Part shown: positions 24,648 to 36,641 of the stretch, piece by piece
How the letters are laid out: each line of letters starts with the position of its first letter
How positions within the stretch are numbered: the stretch's first letter is position 1
Assembly (NCBI RefSeq): GCF_021155765.1
Contig: NC_060106.1
Span: 9,245,501-9,309,500 of the forward strand
Origin: Diprion similis
Taxonomy: Eukaryota; Arthropoda; Insecta; Hymenoptera; Diprionidae
Direction of reading: 5' to 3'
Length of the DNA stretch: 64,000 nt
Made by a program: the position numbers and the translations under genes
Notes under the pieces: generated by a model
Databases searched by the model: none
What the model saw: the letters and a program-made list of their open reading frames with translations, nothing else
What the model was told of the DNA's origin: nothing

Positions 24648-24907
24648 AGCTCAAATCTAAGTATCTCATGTCTCGTCACTTATGTGTGAAGCCTATCATC
24701 ATCCAGCAATATAATCATTAATTTTTTGCAGCTCATAAGACAATAAGATCTGTAATTTCGTAATCCAATGTTTCAGTGGTGATTTTCTGAAGTATGATGT
24801 AAACAATTTTAGTTTTGACATATTCTGAGTATCAATGTAAACAATGCCAATATTTGTATCCAATTTTCTAGTACATCAAACCTAAACCGTTTAATCCAGT
24901 AGATTTA

Positions 24908-24913
24908 AATAAA
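24908..24913 (+). terminator. DPM3 polyadenylation signal
   Basis: AATAAA, about 260 bp after the DPM3 stop codon and before the convergent neighbouring gene. Confidence 0.5.
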
Positions 24914-25012
24914 CACTCATTGTCAATCTAAATAACGATATTCACCTTTTTTCCTGTATAAACTTTCATAATATTTTAGTTCCAAAATACCGAATTAAAA
25001 TGTGATCTTCAA

Positions 25013-25018
25013 TTTATT
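25013..25018 (-). terminator. Polyadenylation signal of the A34-like gene
   Basis: AATAAA on the minus strand, about 150 bp beyond the stop codon at 25166. Together with the DPM3 signal it delimits the short convergent gap. Confidence 0.5.
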
Positions 25019-25165
25019 ACAATAAAAAAATATGTATATGTACATATATTACACAATAATGTACCAGCAAATTGGAAAAAACCCGGATGCAAATAAAATT
25101 TTGGTAAACATATTAAAAATGTACTTTGTAAATTTAATCTGTATAGTTTTTGTTTTTGGTACTCA

Positions 25166-28100
25166 TCAGGTTTTATCTTCATAAGTTGCACCGAAAAGTG
25201 GATGTCTTATCTTCAAATTTTTCGGAAACGGAACAGCTGTTTTTGGAGAAGGCAGTTCGGAAGGAACTAAGTTCGAATCAGACATAACTGAGATCTTCTG
25301 ACGAAACTTCATATGGCCTTTAGATCGGATATTAACTGCAATAAAAATAACATGCAAATATCAAGTGGTGATGTAAATGGAATGAAATCGTAGTATAATA
25401 GTAGACGTACGGATTTTATAGTCGTTTTTCCGCTTGCTTGTGGTCAAAACACAGGACAGATTGCAAACCCCCTTGCTAGGTTTGCTTGAAACTTTGTAGC
25501 AGTCATCTCCGAATTTCAAAACACTCTTCCCTCCAAGTAGGATAGTTTGACTTTCAAGATCTTTTGGATTGATCTAATGTAAACGATGTTCATGAAAAAT
25601 TGAATGAGATGTATTAATACATGTTTTTGAGTCGTAGGGTATTTAGAACATGTTTGAAGCTACTATTACCAAATACTGCAAAATAATATGACATGTAGGA
25701 CTGGTAATCTATATTATCCTTTTGAATCAAGTTCAGTTTTCACAGGAGTCATGATATGAACGTAAAAATTGATAATTACACTACGAGTTTCATCTTACCA
25801 TATTTGGAACATCCATAATCCAAATTTCATCATCGTCGCTGATGTCCTTCAATCGGAAGTAAGCCTTTGTTGTATCCTGTTCCACAGCTTCTATGTCAGC
25901 AAATTCTTGTAACTAGAAGTGATAGGAAAAAATATTATTAGGTAGAAAGTAACGACTGACTTGTGTTCTTTACAAATAAGCTTACATTTCGTGGCCTGTG
26001 CCTTTTTTTCGTTGAGTGCGCAATTTCTTTACTTTTGTCGGATTGCAATTGGTTCGAAGAATCTCCTGGAGTTTCGTGCTCATGCGGAATAATTCCATAT
26101 TGCTCATTAGTACATTGTCGGGGTTGTTTGCTTGCACAAGATGAATTTACGGAGAGATTATGATCTGTATCACTGTTTACAATTCGTCTTTTGGCACGTT
26201 TAGACTTAGAAGAAAGCAAGCCCTCTCCGAGAACTGAACGCTTGTTCGTATTCTGTGAAATAACTTTCAATGAATTATATTCTTTAACAGAATCATCGGC
26301 ATTTGACGACTGTGCATTCCTAGTTTTGAATGGTTCATTGGTTGATTCGTTGATGTTCTTTCGTCTTTGACTGGAAGCGGAAAATAATTCTTCACTTGGT
26401 GATACTGATTTATTCTTAACATTGTGTTGATTATCCATCAATCTGTTTTTGATCTCCGAAAGTAATTGCTGTTTAACAGTATTTTTTACATCCTCATCAT
26501 ATGATCTATTAAAACAGGACGAAATGCTGTTATTCAATGATCGATTTAACCTTTGTGACTGAATTTCCGATGATGCACACCTCTCAGAGAAAGCATCACT
26601 TTGTGATTGGTCTTCGTCTGCTGATATTAATTGGCTTTCTCTAAATTTGTTCACATTCTGTCGAGTAGACGTCAATATATTGGAGCAATCCTCAGTATCC
26701 ACCAACGAATTCAATGGTTCCTCATATTCTGAAGGTGATACAGTTTCGACAAACTTGTTCACGTGTTTCGATATCGCACAGTCAGAGTCACTTATGGTCC
26801 GAAGTTTAGTCAATTTTCTAGAGTGACACTCATTAAAAGATTCATATCCTTTTTTATAATGGTCAATTGCTAATATTTTCGACTTATTTCTACCATTCTT
26901 TGGGATGCTCTCGATATGAAATTCATCTTTTAAATTCTCATCTTGGTTTTCGCTGAGTCCGAGCCCTAGGCTTGTCTCATTATCCAAGTTGCTATCAGGT
27001 AGTTTTTCATTTTTGAAAGGAATCTCACATTGTAATTCTGACTGCGAAGTATTCAAGTCTTCGCATAAGATGGCAGCATTTGTGGCCTCATCAGGTTTGA
27101 TTGTAACAATTTTCTCTTGAGTTTTATTTGAAATCTCTTCATCGGTGGTTGTCCCATCATTACAGCCATCTTCAGGAATGCTATTTTTAGGTCTTATTCT
27201 GTACTGATCATCTAACACATCGGTATCAGAAAAGCTATTATTACCAGAATCTCGGTCCAGATTGTCAGCGGGTTTGTCAATATCACTTTTGAGATTAACA
27301 TCGATGTTCTCTTTAATCTTCTCTCCATTCATTGCAAAAGTATCTACTGGAAGTGCTGAAATACCCATTTTCGAATTGTTTAGGCATTTTGAAGCTGTCC
27401 TTGATGTTTTTACATTATCTTCAACAGTGGTATTCATTTCATGCTTGTCTGGCTCCCGATTATCAGACTTGTGAGAATTATTATTGAATTTCAGAGAATT
27501 TACTGCTGTGTTGTCGTAGATTACGGGTAGTTCGCATTTGGAATCCAACCTGATGCTATCAACAGTTCCGATCTGGAGACTGGTAGCTTTATTATCTTCA
27601 ACTTTCTTCAGTGCATCATCACCTGTTTGAACATTGTCTTCATTGATATTGCTATTAATTGGAAAAGAAATTATTTCTTGGCTCGGTGATTCTGCTTTGC
27701 ATTCAATTGTTGGTACTTTTCGTCGAGATGGAAGCAGATACTTGCAAATATTTTCTCCCGAATAACTTCTAACTTCTGCTGCTGAACGAGATCTGGAAGA
27801 TTTTGAGTGCGATGAAGATTTATTTCGTAATTTTGAGGTGACTTGTGGAGACTTTTTCTTCGTGTGTGATGGTGGTTTCCGCACGCACGACTTAAGGAAT
27901 GTGCGTAATTGACGTCGCGATATTTCAGTGTGTATTTTTTTATAAGATTCATGATCTAGACCTGATTCATCATCCGTTTCAGCCTGGCTATCCTTGAACT
28001 CTTCAACGGATTTTCTCTTGAAGAACACGAACTGTTTGTACTCGCGTAGATTTCGTCTTCTCTTCAACTTAGAATTCAGGATTTTTGTTTGCTTGAGGAT

Positions 28101-28202
28101 TTTCTTATCCAATGTCAATGTGTGTAATAATGAATTATCCACTAGCCTTTCGTAAACCGTATTTTCAACTGGCACCCAATGGTTCGTGTAACCCAAATTC
28201 AT
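25166..28202 (-). CDS. Long disordered protein with C-terminal Pol I A34/POLR1G-like domain
   Basis: Exons 28202-25986, 25912-25799, 25573-25411 and 25335-25166, phases closing to 887 residues. The first exon alone encodes 739 residues. It opens with a short ordered-looking segment (MNLGYTNHWVPVENTVYERL), then basic RRR/KKR stretches and a long Ser/Asn/Asp/Glu-rich region with no recognised domain. The last about 148 residues look like the RNA polymerase I subunit A34.5/POLR1G domain: DDDEIWIMDVPN, then LLGGKSVLKFGDDCYKV, then a closing FPKNLKIRHPLFGA. These resemble the ELWLIQAP, LSGSQIVKGK and LRPRFCAFGG segments of human POLR1G, from memory. If so, it would act in nucleolar rRNA transcription. 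In human POLR1G the domain is N-terminal and the charged tail C-terminal, so the order here is reversed. The gene itself is secure; the assignment is tentative. Confidence 0.7.
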
Positions 28203-28700
28203 CTCTTCAACTTACACGTACGATTACCGACTTTATTATCACGAAATATGCCTTAACATCACAATTGGCAAGAGAATTATATTTCTTCACGTATTCATTA
28301 TAGATTATAGATCTAGCATTCATAATTTATTAGATACAAACAATTCAAATTTATCATTTACGCGAGAGTGACAGCTTCCCCAGGAAAAATTTCTAACCAA
28401 ACTTAACCTCGCTCATCGTTCAAACAGCCTCGAGCATGTCTTTGCGCTCTGAAGTAAGCAACTTCAGCTCATACAGTGCAGCCAGCATTAAAGGTCTCGC
28501 ATCAGCGCACTAATTGCTGCCAACATGCCTGTAAGAAAAAATTAAGTAAGCGTAGGTCGATCGCGGGAAGATTTGAATGGTTCAAATTTGTAGCTTACAT
28601 TGACTTGTTGCCTGAAGAATGTACTTCAACGATTAACTGAACAATATCCTTCAGTCACCGTTGAGCCATTCAGAATGAATTCGTTATCTCAATAAATGTC
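28203..28700 (+). other. Possible promoter and short rightward transcript
   Basis: Upstream of the A34-like gene, the plus strand carries two early start codons each followed by a good donor: ATGTCTTTGCGCTCTGAA|GTAAGC (28436) and ATGCCT|GTAAGA (28525). Either donor can splice in frame to an acceptor near 28598 or 28614, leading to a small open frame that ends at the TAA overlapping AATAAA (28691-28696). The product would be only about 25-40 residues and matches nothing I recognise. It may be a small gene, a promoter-associated transcript or chance. Confidence 0.2.
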
Positions 28701-28820
28701 ACTGAAGTTTATTTTCTTTTGAATGTTTGACCAAATAGCACATCACTGAAAAAAGTTTCTATACAATCTGATAATTTCGGCTGAATTCCTGTGTCAATAA
28801 AATACCGAAATATACTAGAA

Positions 28821-28826
28821 TTTATT
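28821..28826 (-). terminator. Candidate KIF17 polyadenylation signal
   Basis: AATAAA on the minus strand, about 320 bp beyond the kinesin stop codon. Other weaker signals are present nearby. Confidence 0.35.
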
Positions 28827-29143
28827 GTAAATAAATCTGCACCAAAAAGGGCAATTTCGACATAACGGGAATAATATATGAACGGAAGACATAATTTTTG
28901 GAATGTCAAAACAATAAATAGTTATTTCATTTTAAATTCATTTTCTTTCTATATACATATCATACACACCGATCACACTATTTCAAATTAATCTCACGTA
29001 CAGCTGTAACATGTGATGTATAAGAATGATTTAAAGTCCCTGTCTTATATCTCATAAAATGTAACGTACTCATGCGAATCTTATGGATGTATTGAACATT
29101 TTGTCGAACCCTGTTCAAATCTGCACCGACATATCCTCTTTCT

Positions 29144-32100
29144 TCAGTAGGTGGGTGAGCGTGCGTGATGGGGGAGAAGATTCGATTCCAAATCCTGCCT
29201 TGGTGAGTAAACCGCAACAGGAGTAGGCGAAATCTTGACCCTCCGTAACGGGTAGGACGGAAGAGCCTCGAGTATACGTGGTGGAATTCTTTTCAGTTCC
29301 ATCGTTGAAGAAGGACTCGGGTCCGCAGGTTTCAGGTTGACATCATCGATGAGCCAGTTACCGGATATTGTCGCATTTCCGAATAATTGGCGGGTGGCCG
29401 GTTTGCTCGCGGAGTCTGTGCTGGCCATGGTGGAAACCGGCGGAGCACTGCTCTGTAAATTCAAGGCGTTCAATTGCAGGTAGCTGTTCGCTCCAGAAAC
29501 TGATTCGCCAGATCCACCAGATTTACTTTGCCGACCAACGTATTCCTGAATTTGCTTTACGTTCCGTTCACCTGAAGTGATAAATTCCAAAGGTGAGCCG
29601 GGCACACGCTTATAGATTTTTTCATTGAATAACGAAATTGAAAATTTCCGTCACATGGCATCTGCGTATAATAATGAGCACAGTTTTTGACCTAACTTAA
29701 AAAGTAGGACAATTAAGTCCGTCAATTATTTTTTATTTTTAGTTGGATTATAAACTTTCCAGCGCATCAGAGTCAACTGCGCACTGGATTGCCTGAAAAT
29801 CCTATGCAGTGTTCGCAATTTTTTGACTGTACTAAACCCTGTCGAATGAGTACTTACGGTATCAGTACTGGATATAGAATTTGATACTTACAGGGTTTTC
29901 GCTTAGTTATAGTTGACAAAAAAAAGTGAGAAAAATGAGTTAATTTAAAAATCCTGGATCCACTTTTGAAAAGAAAACTATTTCGACGATTAAGGCTTAT
30001 ACCTATGTTTTATAGCGGAATGAGATGATAAATTTAGAAATGATATTTAGAACCCTTCAAGATGCAAAAAATGTGTGTCTTGAATAATAAGATAGATAAA
30101 ACCATAACAAACGTGAGCTGCAAATGCAATTATACAATACACAACTGCAACTTACCAAGACTCTTAGCTTCCCGAGCGTGAGCGAGCAACGCGTCGACTC
30201 TACTTCTGCGAAAATATGCGTCTGCAATATCCTGAGGTTTAATATCGTTTACGGTGTTGTTGTTGTTGTCGTTGTTGTTATGGTCCGGTTGCACCCCCGA
30301 CATAGGTTTACCCTCGACTTCACGGTTGGGTTGTGATAGCGTCGGCGGCGGGAGAGGAATACGAGGCGAAACGTCCGGTAGCCGCCACCGCGACAATTCA
30401 TCGCACCAGGAAGCCGCGGCTCTGACAGCTTCGATGTCGCGAAAAGGGCATCCTGGTCTCAGGTGTGGAATCATCGCGTCGCACAATTGGGTGGCCAGGA
30501 GTTCTCGCCGAAGCAGATCGCGTCTCTCAGCATCCCAAGACGCTTGGAGATCCGCATTTTCGGACTCTAACTGTCGAGTCCGGCGAATCGCCCGCTTCAG
30601 TGCCTCCTCCGTTGACTTCAGCTGACCATAAACTTCGACCGCACCTTCGGTCCCTTCGCTGGTACCGGCCAGAGCCCCGGCTATTACCTCCAATCGTTTT
30701 CTCCGCCGCTCTCTTCGTTTGCGCGCTTCCTCGTCTCCCCGAGCTTCGCCACCGATGGTCAGTTTCTCCAGCCTCTTGAGGACCTCCTTTTTCGCGATTT
30801 CTCGCTTTCGTTTCCTCCTCTCTAGAACACCTTCGCTCTCGCAAACGTCTTTCGCTTCTGTTAATCCAGAACCCTGTTTGACATAGTATTTTGACATTTC
30901 AATTAGCCTTTCATTAATTCTAAATCATGGAATGCGAAAACATTATGACTAATTGCTGTTCCACGGATCGGAGGCTTACATATTAGTTGTACAATCTGTA
31001 TAAGAAAGTATTCACAGTAGGGTGTCCTTTATTTAGGGTATTGACAAATTTTTTCCGGCACACCCCCAAGTCAAGTTCAAAAAATTCAAAACCTTTTGGG
31101 GTCGAGCGGGGAACAATTCGTCAATACCCTAATTAAGGAACACCCTAATGCACCTTAGACGGACATGTACCTCATATCGCGTTCGTAGGTTTTCAAGTTC
31201 CTCCTGAAGACGCTGAGCCGAGAGATTGGAATCCTCGCACTCTTTCCTCAGTCTTTGTACTTCTTCCTCGAAGGCAACTTGCCGGATCGTTTTATCCTCC
31301 GCCTCAGAATCGCTCTGTTCACGGCGATCCGTTAGGCTCGAAACCTTCCTATCGCCCTGGACATCACTTATCAATAATTCCGTCGCCGGATTATCGCTAG
31401 TCTCGAGTAGCTTCCGGAGACGCTGTAGTTCCAATTGATACTGCCTGAGCAAAGCGTCTTTGGGGTCCTCGTTGACGACCGGTTTGTTCTTTATGCACCG
31501 AGCCCTAGCCGCGTACCTCAATGTGCTCAACGTTTCGTCGGCGTCTATGTCGCTCGGACTGACGCAGGCGATCATCAGCGTCCTGGCGTTTCCGCCTAAA
31601 CTGTCGCGCAGAAGTCTCGTCAGCTTGCTGTCCCTGTAGGGTACGTGTCTTCCGTTTCCCGCCGCCAAAGCGCTGATCACGTTCCCCAGGGCTGAGAGGC
31701 TCAGGTTGATACTTGCCGCCTCCTTGAGCCTCTCCCCCGTGGCTCCTGTTCTCCCCTGCCTCTCGGAGCCGGCGAGATCCACCAGATGCAGCATCCCCTT
31801 GCGGACAGCGCTGTTCTGCTTATCGTTTATCGCGATCGCCTCCAAGGCAAGCGTCAGGACCGCGTGGCTCCTGGAACTAGCTGCGTTCATCCGCGTCGCA
31901 GCAGCGGCTCTTTTCTGATCCCCTTGCACCAGGAGGCGACTGCATTCTGCAGCATCCTTGACGGTAACTTCCCTGAGGCCACCAGCCACGTATGTGCCGC
32001 GTGAAGGATCCTCCTTGAGCTGCAGCAGGTTTGAGGCACCGTCGCCGTCGCCGTCCCCCAGCAAGTCCCTCAGTCTTTCGTTGTAGATTTCTAAGTAGCT

Positions 32101-33786
32101 CAGAAGCGCGAGGTAACGCGTCTCTGATGATGACGTCGATGTCGCCTCGAAAAGGTGTTCCAAACTCCGCTCCACCACGCCTCGCATCGTGAAAGACTTT
32201 CCACATCCGGTTTGCCCGTAAGCGAAGACCGTCGCGTTGTAACCCTCTAGAACGGCCTCCACCACGGGCGAGCCAACCTGCTCGTACACGACCTCCGTTG
32301 ACACGGTCTGATCGAAGACCGCGTCAAACTGGAACATCTTTCCTCCACCCCCGGCCCCGCCTCCGCCACACATTGGATTTTCTAGGGTACATGTCTTACC
32401 CTGCAGGTCTATCGTCAAGACATTCTGAAAAAAATAATGTAGTGATTGATTCTGGAAAATGATTTTCGCTTACAAGAACTTCTACTTCAAAATAAACCAC
32501 GAGTCAATCGGAGTATGGGTATAAGTTTCAAAGTGAATAAGTAAGAGTTCACAGTATTTAAGCATTTATGAATTTATCCTTAGAAAATCAACGAGTTATT
32601 TTCATTTTTCGCGTACGAAACTAGAGCTTTCTTAAGATTGAACAAATTTTCCTCTATAATTGGGTTCCCAAAGAGATATACGGTCAAAAGCGTGGTCATG
32701 ACTCATGATATCCGAAACAGAACGTTACTTCCTTAAACAATGCGCTAGATTTAAGTATACCACAAGAATCGTACATTTTGTTCTTGCACGACTTCTAACT
32801 GTCGTATTCATAAATGCTTAAAATGGTGAAAATTTATTACTGTTCAGGAGCGCTTCCGCCATCTACGACATTTTGGTGCAGAGGAGATCGGAATTATCAG
32901 GAGGAAATTTATGCTCTTTTTCAACAATGAACACCAAGCCATAGCAAGCATGGCATTCCTTTGATGGAGTGCCGTATAAGTAAAGACTAGGTCACCGAAA
33001 TTAGGATTATTGACGGCGTAGTTTACACATGTGTTATTTCTGGAATTTATAAAAGGTGTCTAGTTCAAATGCAATGGGAATCGATTCCTGTAGGTGAACA
33101 GGAAGTCCCTTCAGCCGCAAACGCATGTTTAACTATAGTTAATAATGAAGAGGTTGCACCCGTGTGAAGGCCTGGCTCTGTCGTTATGACCTATAATACA
33201 TTGTACGCCATAACCTGCGTCAGGTTATGTATATATACACCTGATATACCTACAGCTCCTGCACGTGGGCAAGGGGAAACAGGTTGAGGCAAGGGGTAGC
33301 GTTATGCATGTCAGAGGATATCGGCAGTCAGCGATGTATGTCGAATCGATAAATGCCTGGCCGAAGTAACGAATCGCTGGTTCAACCCTCCGATTACAAG
33401 ATTGGCCGAGACAATCGGCCGTTTCAAAAATCGAACAGTCGTTGGGTTTCGGTGATTGGAAACACGTCACTCTCGAGTCATAACTCGGACATTTGATTAG
33501 CCAGGAAATAATATCCATACAAAGATGCAACAATATGATAATTGCGTGTTGTGTCCTCGTCGCTAGGGGCTACCTTCGGTCAATATCGATGGTCTTTTAC
33601 TTATAGTACCACAAGAGGGAGGCAATTTGTGATTTTTCAAAATTGATTCTTGTGCACTTGACTATGTATTTCTAATTCATCTGACAGTCTAGAATTCAAG
33701 GAAGAAGCACTTACCCGACATCCTTCTTGCTGCTCCCGAACGGACATCGGCCTGCATCTTAATGCCACTTTGACGGACTCACTCAT
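29144..33786 (-). CDS. KIF17: KIF17/OSM-3-like kinesin-2 motor
   Basis: Four coding exons: 33786-33715, 32424-31171, 30873-30156 and 29571-29144, phases closing to 823 residues. The motor head is N-terminal, starting SVKVALRCRPM. It has a P-loop GQTGCGKS (94-101), switch I NAASSRSH (204-211), switch II LVDLAGSER (238-246) and the neck sequence NEDPKDALLRQYQLEL typical of homodimeric kinesin-2. A charged coiled coil follows (about 443-600), then a Pro/Asn-rich tail. KIF17/OSM-3 motors carry intraflagellar cargo in cilia, in insects mainly in sensory neurons. Oddities are a Gly-rich insert (CGGGGAGGGG, about 43-52) and a loop after the P-loop that is about ten residues shorter than in human KIF17. 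The exons are GC-rich compared with the AT-rich flanking genes. Intron 2 carries a short TA-flanked element 25 bp from the donor. Confidence 0.9.
31020..31145. mobile_element. 126 bp TA-flanked MITE in KIF17 intron 2
   Basis: Left end GGGTGTCCTTTATTTAGGG and right end complementary to GGGTGTTCCTTAATTAGGG, with TA on both outer sides. The inner TATTGACAAATT / AATTCGTCAATA blocks also pair. The ends resemble those of the 636 bp foldback in egl intron 1 (GGTCCTTATTTA ... AATTTTTTCCGG), so both probably belong to one family. Confidence 0.75.
32425..33714 (-). other. KIF17 intron 1
   Basis: A 1.29 kb phase-0 intron between the first coding exon (CGG|GTAAGT) and exon 2 (TTTTCAG|AAT). I see no nested gene or clear repeat in it. 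Confidence 0.85.
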
Positions 33787-36641
33787 CTGCGTGCAAACAA
33801 CAAAAAATAGTAACAATTAATGCATGACTTTGTTTTGTAATTTTCATGGAGAATGAATTGCACTCCTACAGGATAATCTTCAGCGTCGAAATAAAACAAC
33901 CCATGGGTTACGCAAGACACTACGATACCTGTTCGAAAAGACCATGAAGAAATAATGTATGTTCCTTGCCACACGACAAACATAAATCAACGAAAAAACC
34001 CGAAGGTTGACCATACAGTCGTTGGCTAACGCTATCTTTACTCACGAATATTGAGTCTGAAGGTCCAAGCTATTGCAGGTGAATCTTATCAATGAATTAT
34101 ACAGAGCTATAAGTGAGCGAGTAGCAGCTGCAGCTGAACAAAAAACTCGGTCATATTACTGCATGAGCTGTGCAAAGACCGATCCAGGTTTGACCAAAGA
34201 TCGCAACTGACAAAGTTCTGCTCTTCGTTAGTCGGAAGTTTTTAATATATACCCCATTATTCACGCGTTGTCGTGTAATTTATTTAGTATACGGATAATC
34301 GATCGATCCCCACGATAGACACGAGGTGTCACCTTTATAAGCGGGGCAACAACCGACCATCGCCTACCCCGAAACTCAAGGCTTCTTACCCTTGAACCCA
34401 GGCATCATGTGGTCAGGCGTTTCAACCTACACGCGTGTACCTTTACCTACACGTGCAAATGTACCGCCTCTCTAGTCAGTAGATGGCAGATAAAAGTGCT
34501 TCCACCCCTGTGTCGAAGGTCAGCTTTATGTTAATGCGCACCCCCAACTCCTCGCTGTTCGTAAATATCAAACGTAGGATAAGAGATGACCGGTTAGCCT
34601 ACTCACTTAAGCTTTTACCGAAGATCGATTCAGCGAGCTTTCCAGGCAGTGAATCGAAACGGACGTACACACTGTTAGAAAAATTTAACTAAACAACATA
34701 ACGTCTCAGCAGGTCCACTTCATATTTGTGCTATTTGTTACACTTGTGTTAGTGAACACATTTTGGTAACATCAACATTTAAATCGTCATATCAACATTT
34801 AATTAGTCATTTTTATGTTTTTTTCACTTGGCAATACATTAAGAAATGGTTGAACCAACCATATAATTTAAGTGGTCCTGCTGGGACATTTTTTTTTAAC
34901 CGTATTTTTTTTTTTTATGACTCTGCCAAGTGCGTCTATTACCGTGAATTCTATCGGTGCACTGTAGTTTCGGCAACGACGATGCTAAGTGTTGTATGTT
35001 GGCGCGTCTGATTCGCGTGCAGATAACGTTCATTTATCTCTTACAGCCACGTCTAAGACTAAGCCTGGTGCTTGGACAGTGTATAATTGAACTAAATATA
35101 GCCATGAGATCTGTTAACGAGGATTCGTGTGAACTGTACAATGTAAAAATATTCAACATGTGAAAATAAAAATATGTTGCTAAATATAATTATAAAAATT
35201 AAATTTAGTGAACATCTGTTAAAAAAAAAACTAATTGTTCGGTAAACAAATAGCCATATTAGATAGAAAGAATTCACGTATATCGATTATTCAATAGATC
35301 ATCGTTCTAGGAAACAGCGTGAATATGCGTATAAAAGAACAAACAAAAAATAGACATGGCGTGGTTTTTTTGTTGAAATCAGTACAATAACTTGATTTGT
35401 CGTATATAAAAGTTGACGATACAAAAACTGTAGTAAATTGACGTAATTGGTAATTAGTGTGACAATTTTTATTTCCGTACCCTTGTCAAATGCCCATAGA
35501 ACTTTGGTACACTTATATTTTTTTCGCGAACAGCGTTACTATAGTTGTTCTCAAATAATTTATGCCGAAATCGGAAATAATGAGAAAGGTTTCCGACTGA
35601 GGCAGCAGTGGGGTCAAAAACCAAAAGCCTCCAGTCAAGGGTAACCTTATGAATCGGCGTAGATATAATTGTACTCGCGTGTCTAATGAACGATTTGGTT
35701 CGCAAATATAAAGCATGATGTTATTAGCAGTAGCTGTATCGCGTGAATTGGGCATCGAACTGTAGTGCCTGGCGTTTTTCCGAGACTTAACCTTGGGTGA
35801 TGACGAATTGTGAAAACAGAACAGTTTCCAGTCACGCGAATCGCTTCGTGGTCGAACTTCACATACATATATGTATCGAACATACATAGTTTTTTAACCA
35901 CGTCGCAGTTCACCTCATCATTATACCATCGATTGACGATGTGTTATTCAAGGGCAAGGATGGGTCAATTTTCACGTGTCAATTTATGCCGACTAAGCGC
36001 AATGCAAGCTCGCCTGCACGTAGGCAATTCATGTTACTTTTTTCGATAAGCGTTTATCCTGATCCCTATATTCATTGAGAGTTGCCTACGCGCAGGCGGA
36101 TGCACCGATTACTCTAGAAGATCCGGAAGAATTATTCCCAGATGATTTTGAATTAATATTTAGGGTATTTAGGTGTCGGTGCGTATGGGAAAAAGCGAGA
36201 CATGAATGTTTCGTATTATTGTGCTAATTAAAGTGCGCTTGAAGTTGGCAATTTTTGTTTTTCACCTCGAAGAATGCGGAGCTTCAATCAGGCTTCGTTG
36301 ATCGCGGGCACTTCATGAGAACTCTGCCGAATCTGCATGTTGCCAATTCTCGTTACGACGGGGATATTCTATTCGCAAAGAGAACAATTTAGCGCAGAAC
36401 ACTGATCCACCCAAGTGCGCGACTAACTCTCGACTGACGGACTGATATTTCAAAAGCCTACAACGCTCGAGACTTCGAGACCACCACCATCATTCGAGAT
36501 ATCGAACTTGCGCACACCGATCTCTCCATTGATAGCCTCTCTTCTTCTTCCTCGTTCTCCAATAGTATATATATATCTATATATATAAGTGCTTTTTTCT
36601 AGTCATCTCTAATTCAAATTGCGGATTTATTGTGACAGGGC
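33787..36641. promoter_or_regulatory. Divergent intergenic region between KIF17 and COA7
   Basis: No coding gene recognised. It holds a short tandem duplication of ATCAACATTTAA..TCAT (about 34767-34810), a TTTATAAGCGGGG TATA-like stretch near 34335, two related palindromes at about 36012-36097 and an AT microsatellite (36565-36588) about 55 bp before the COA7 start. Confidence 0.4.
36565..36588. repeat. (AT)n microsatellite near the COA7 start
   Basis: TATATATATATCTATATATATA, interrupted once, immediately upstream of the COA7 coding start. It could act as or overlap a TATA-type element, but this is only inferred from position. Confidence 0.7.

Noticed and set aside
33380-33400. GGTTCAACCCTC B-box-like match on the plus strand
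   Set aside because: No A-box at a suitable distance and no acceptor stem. Judged a chance match in KIF17 intron 1.
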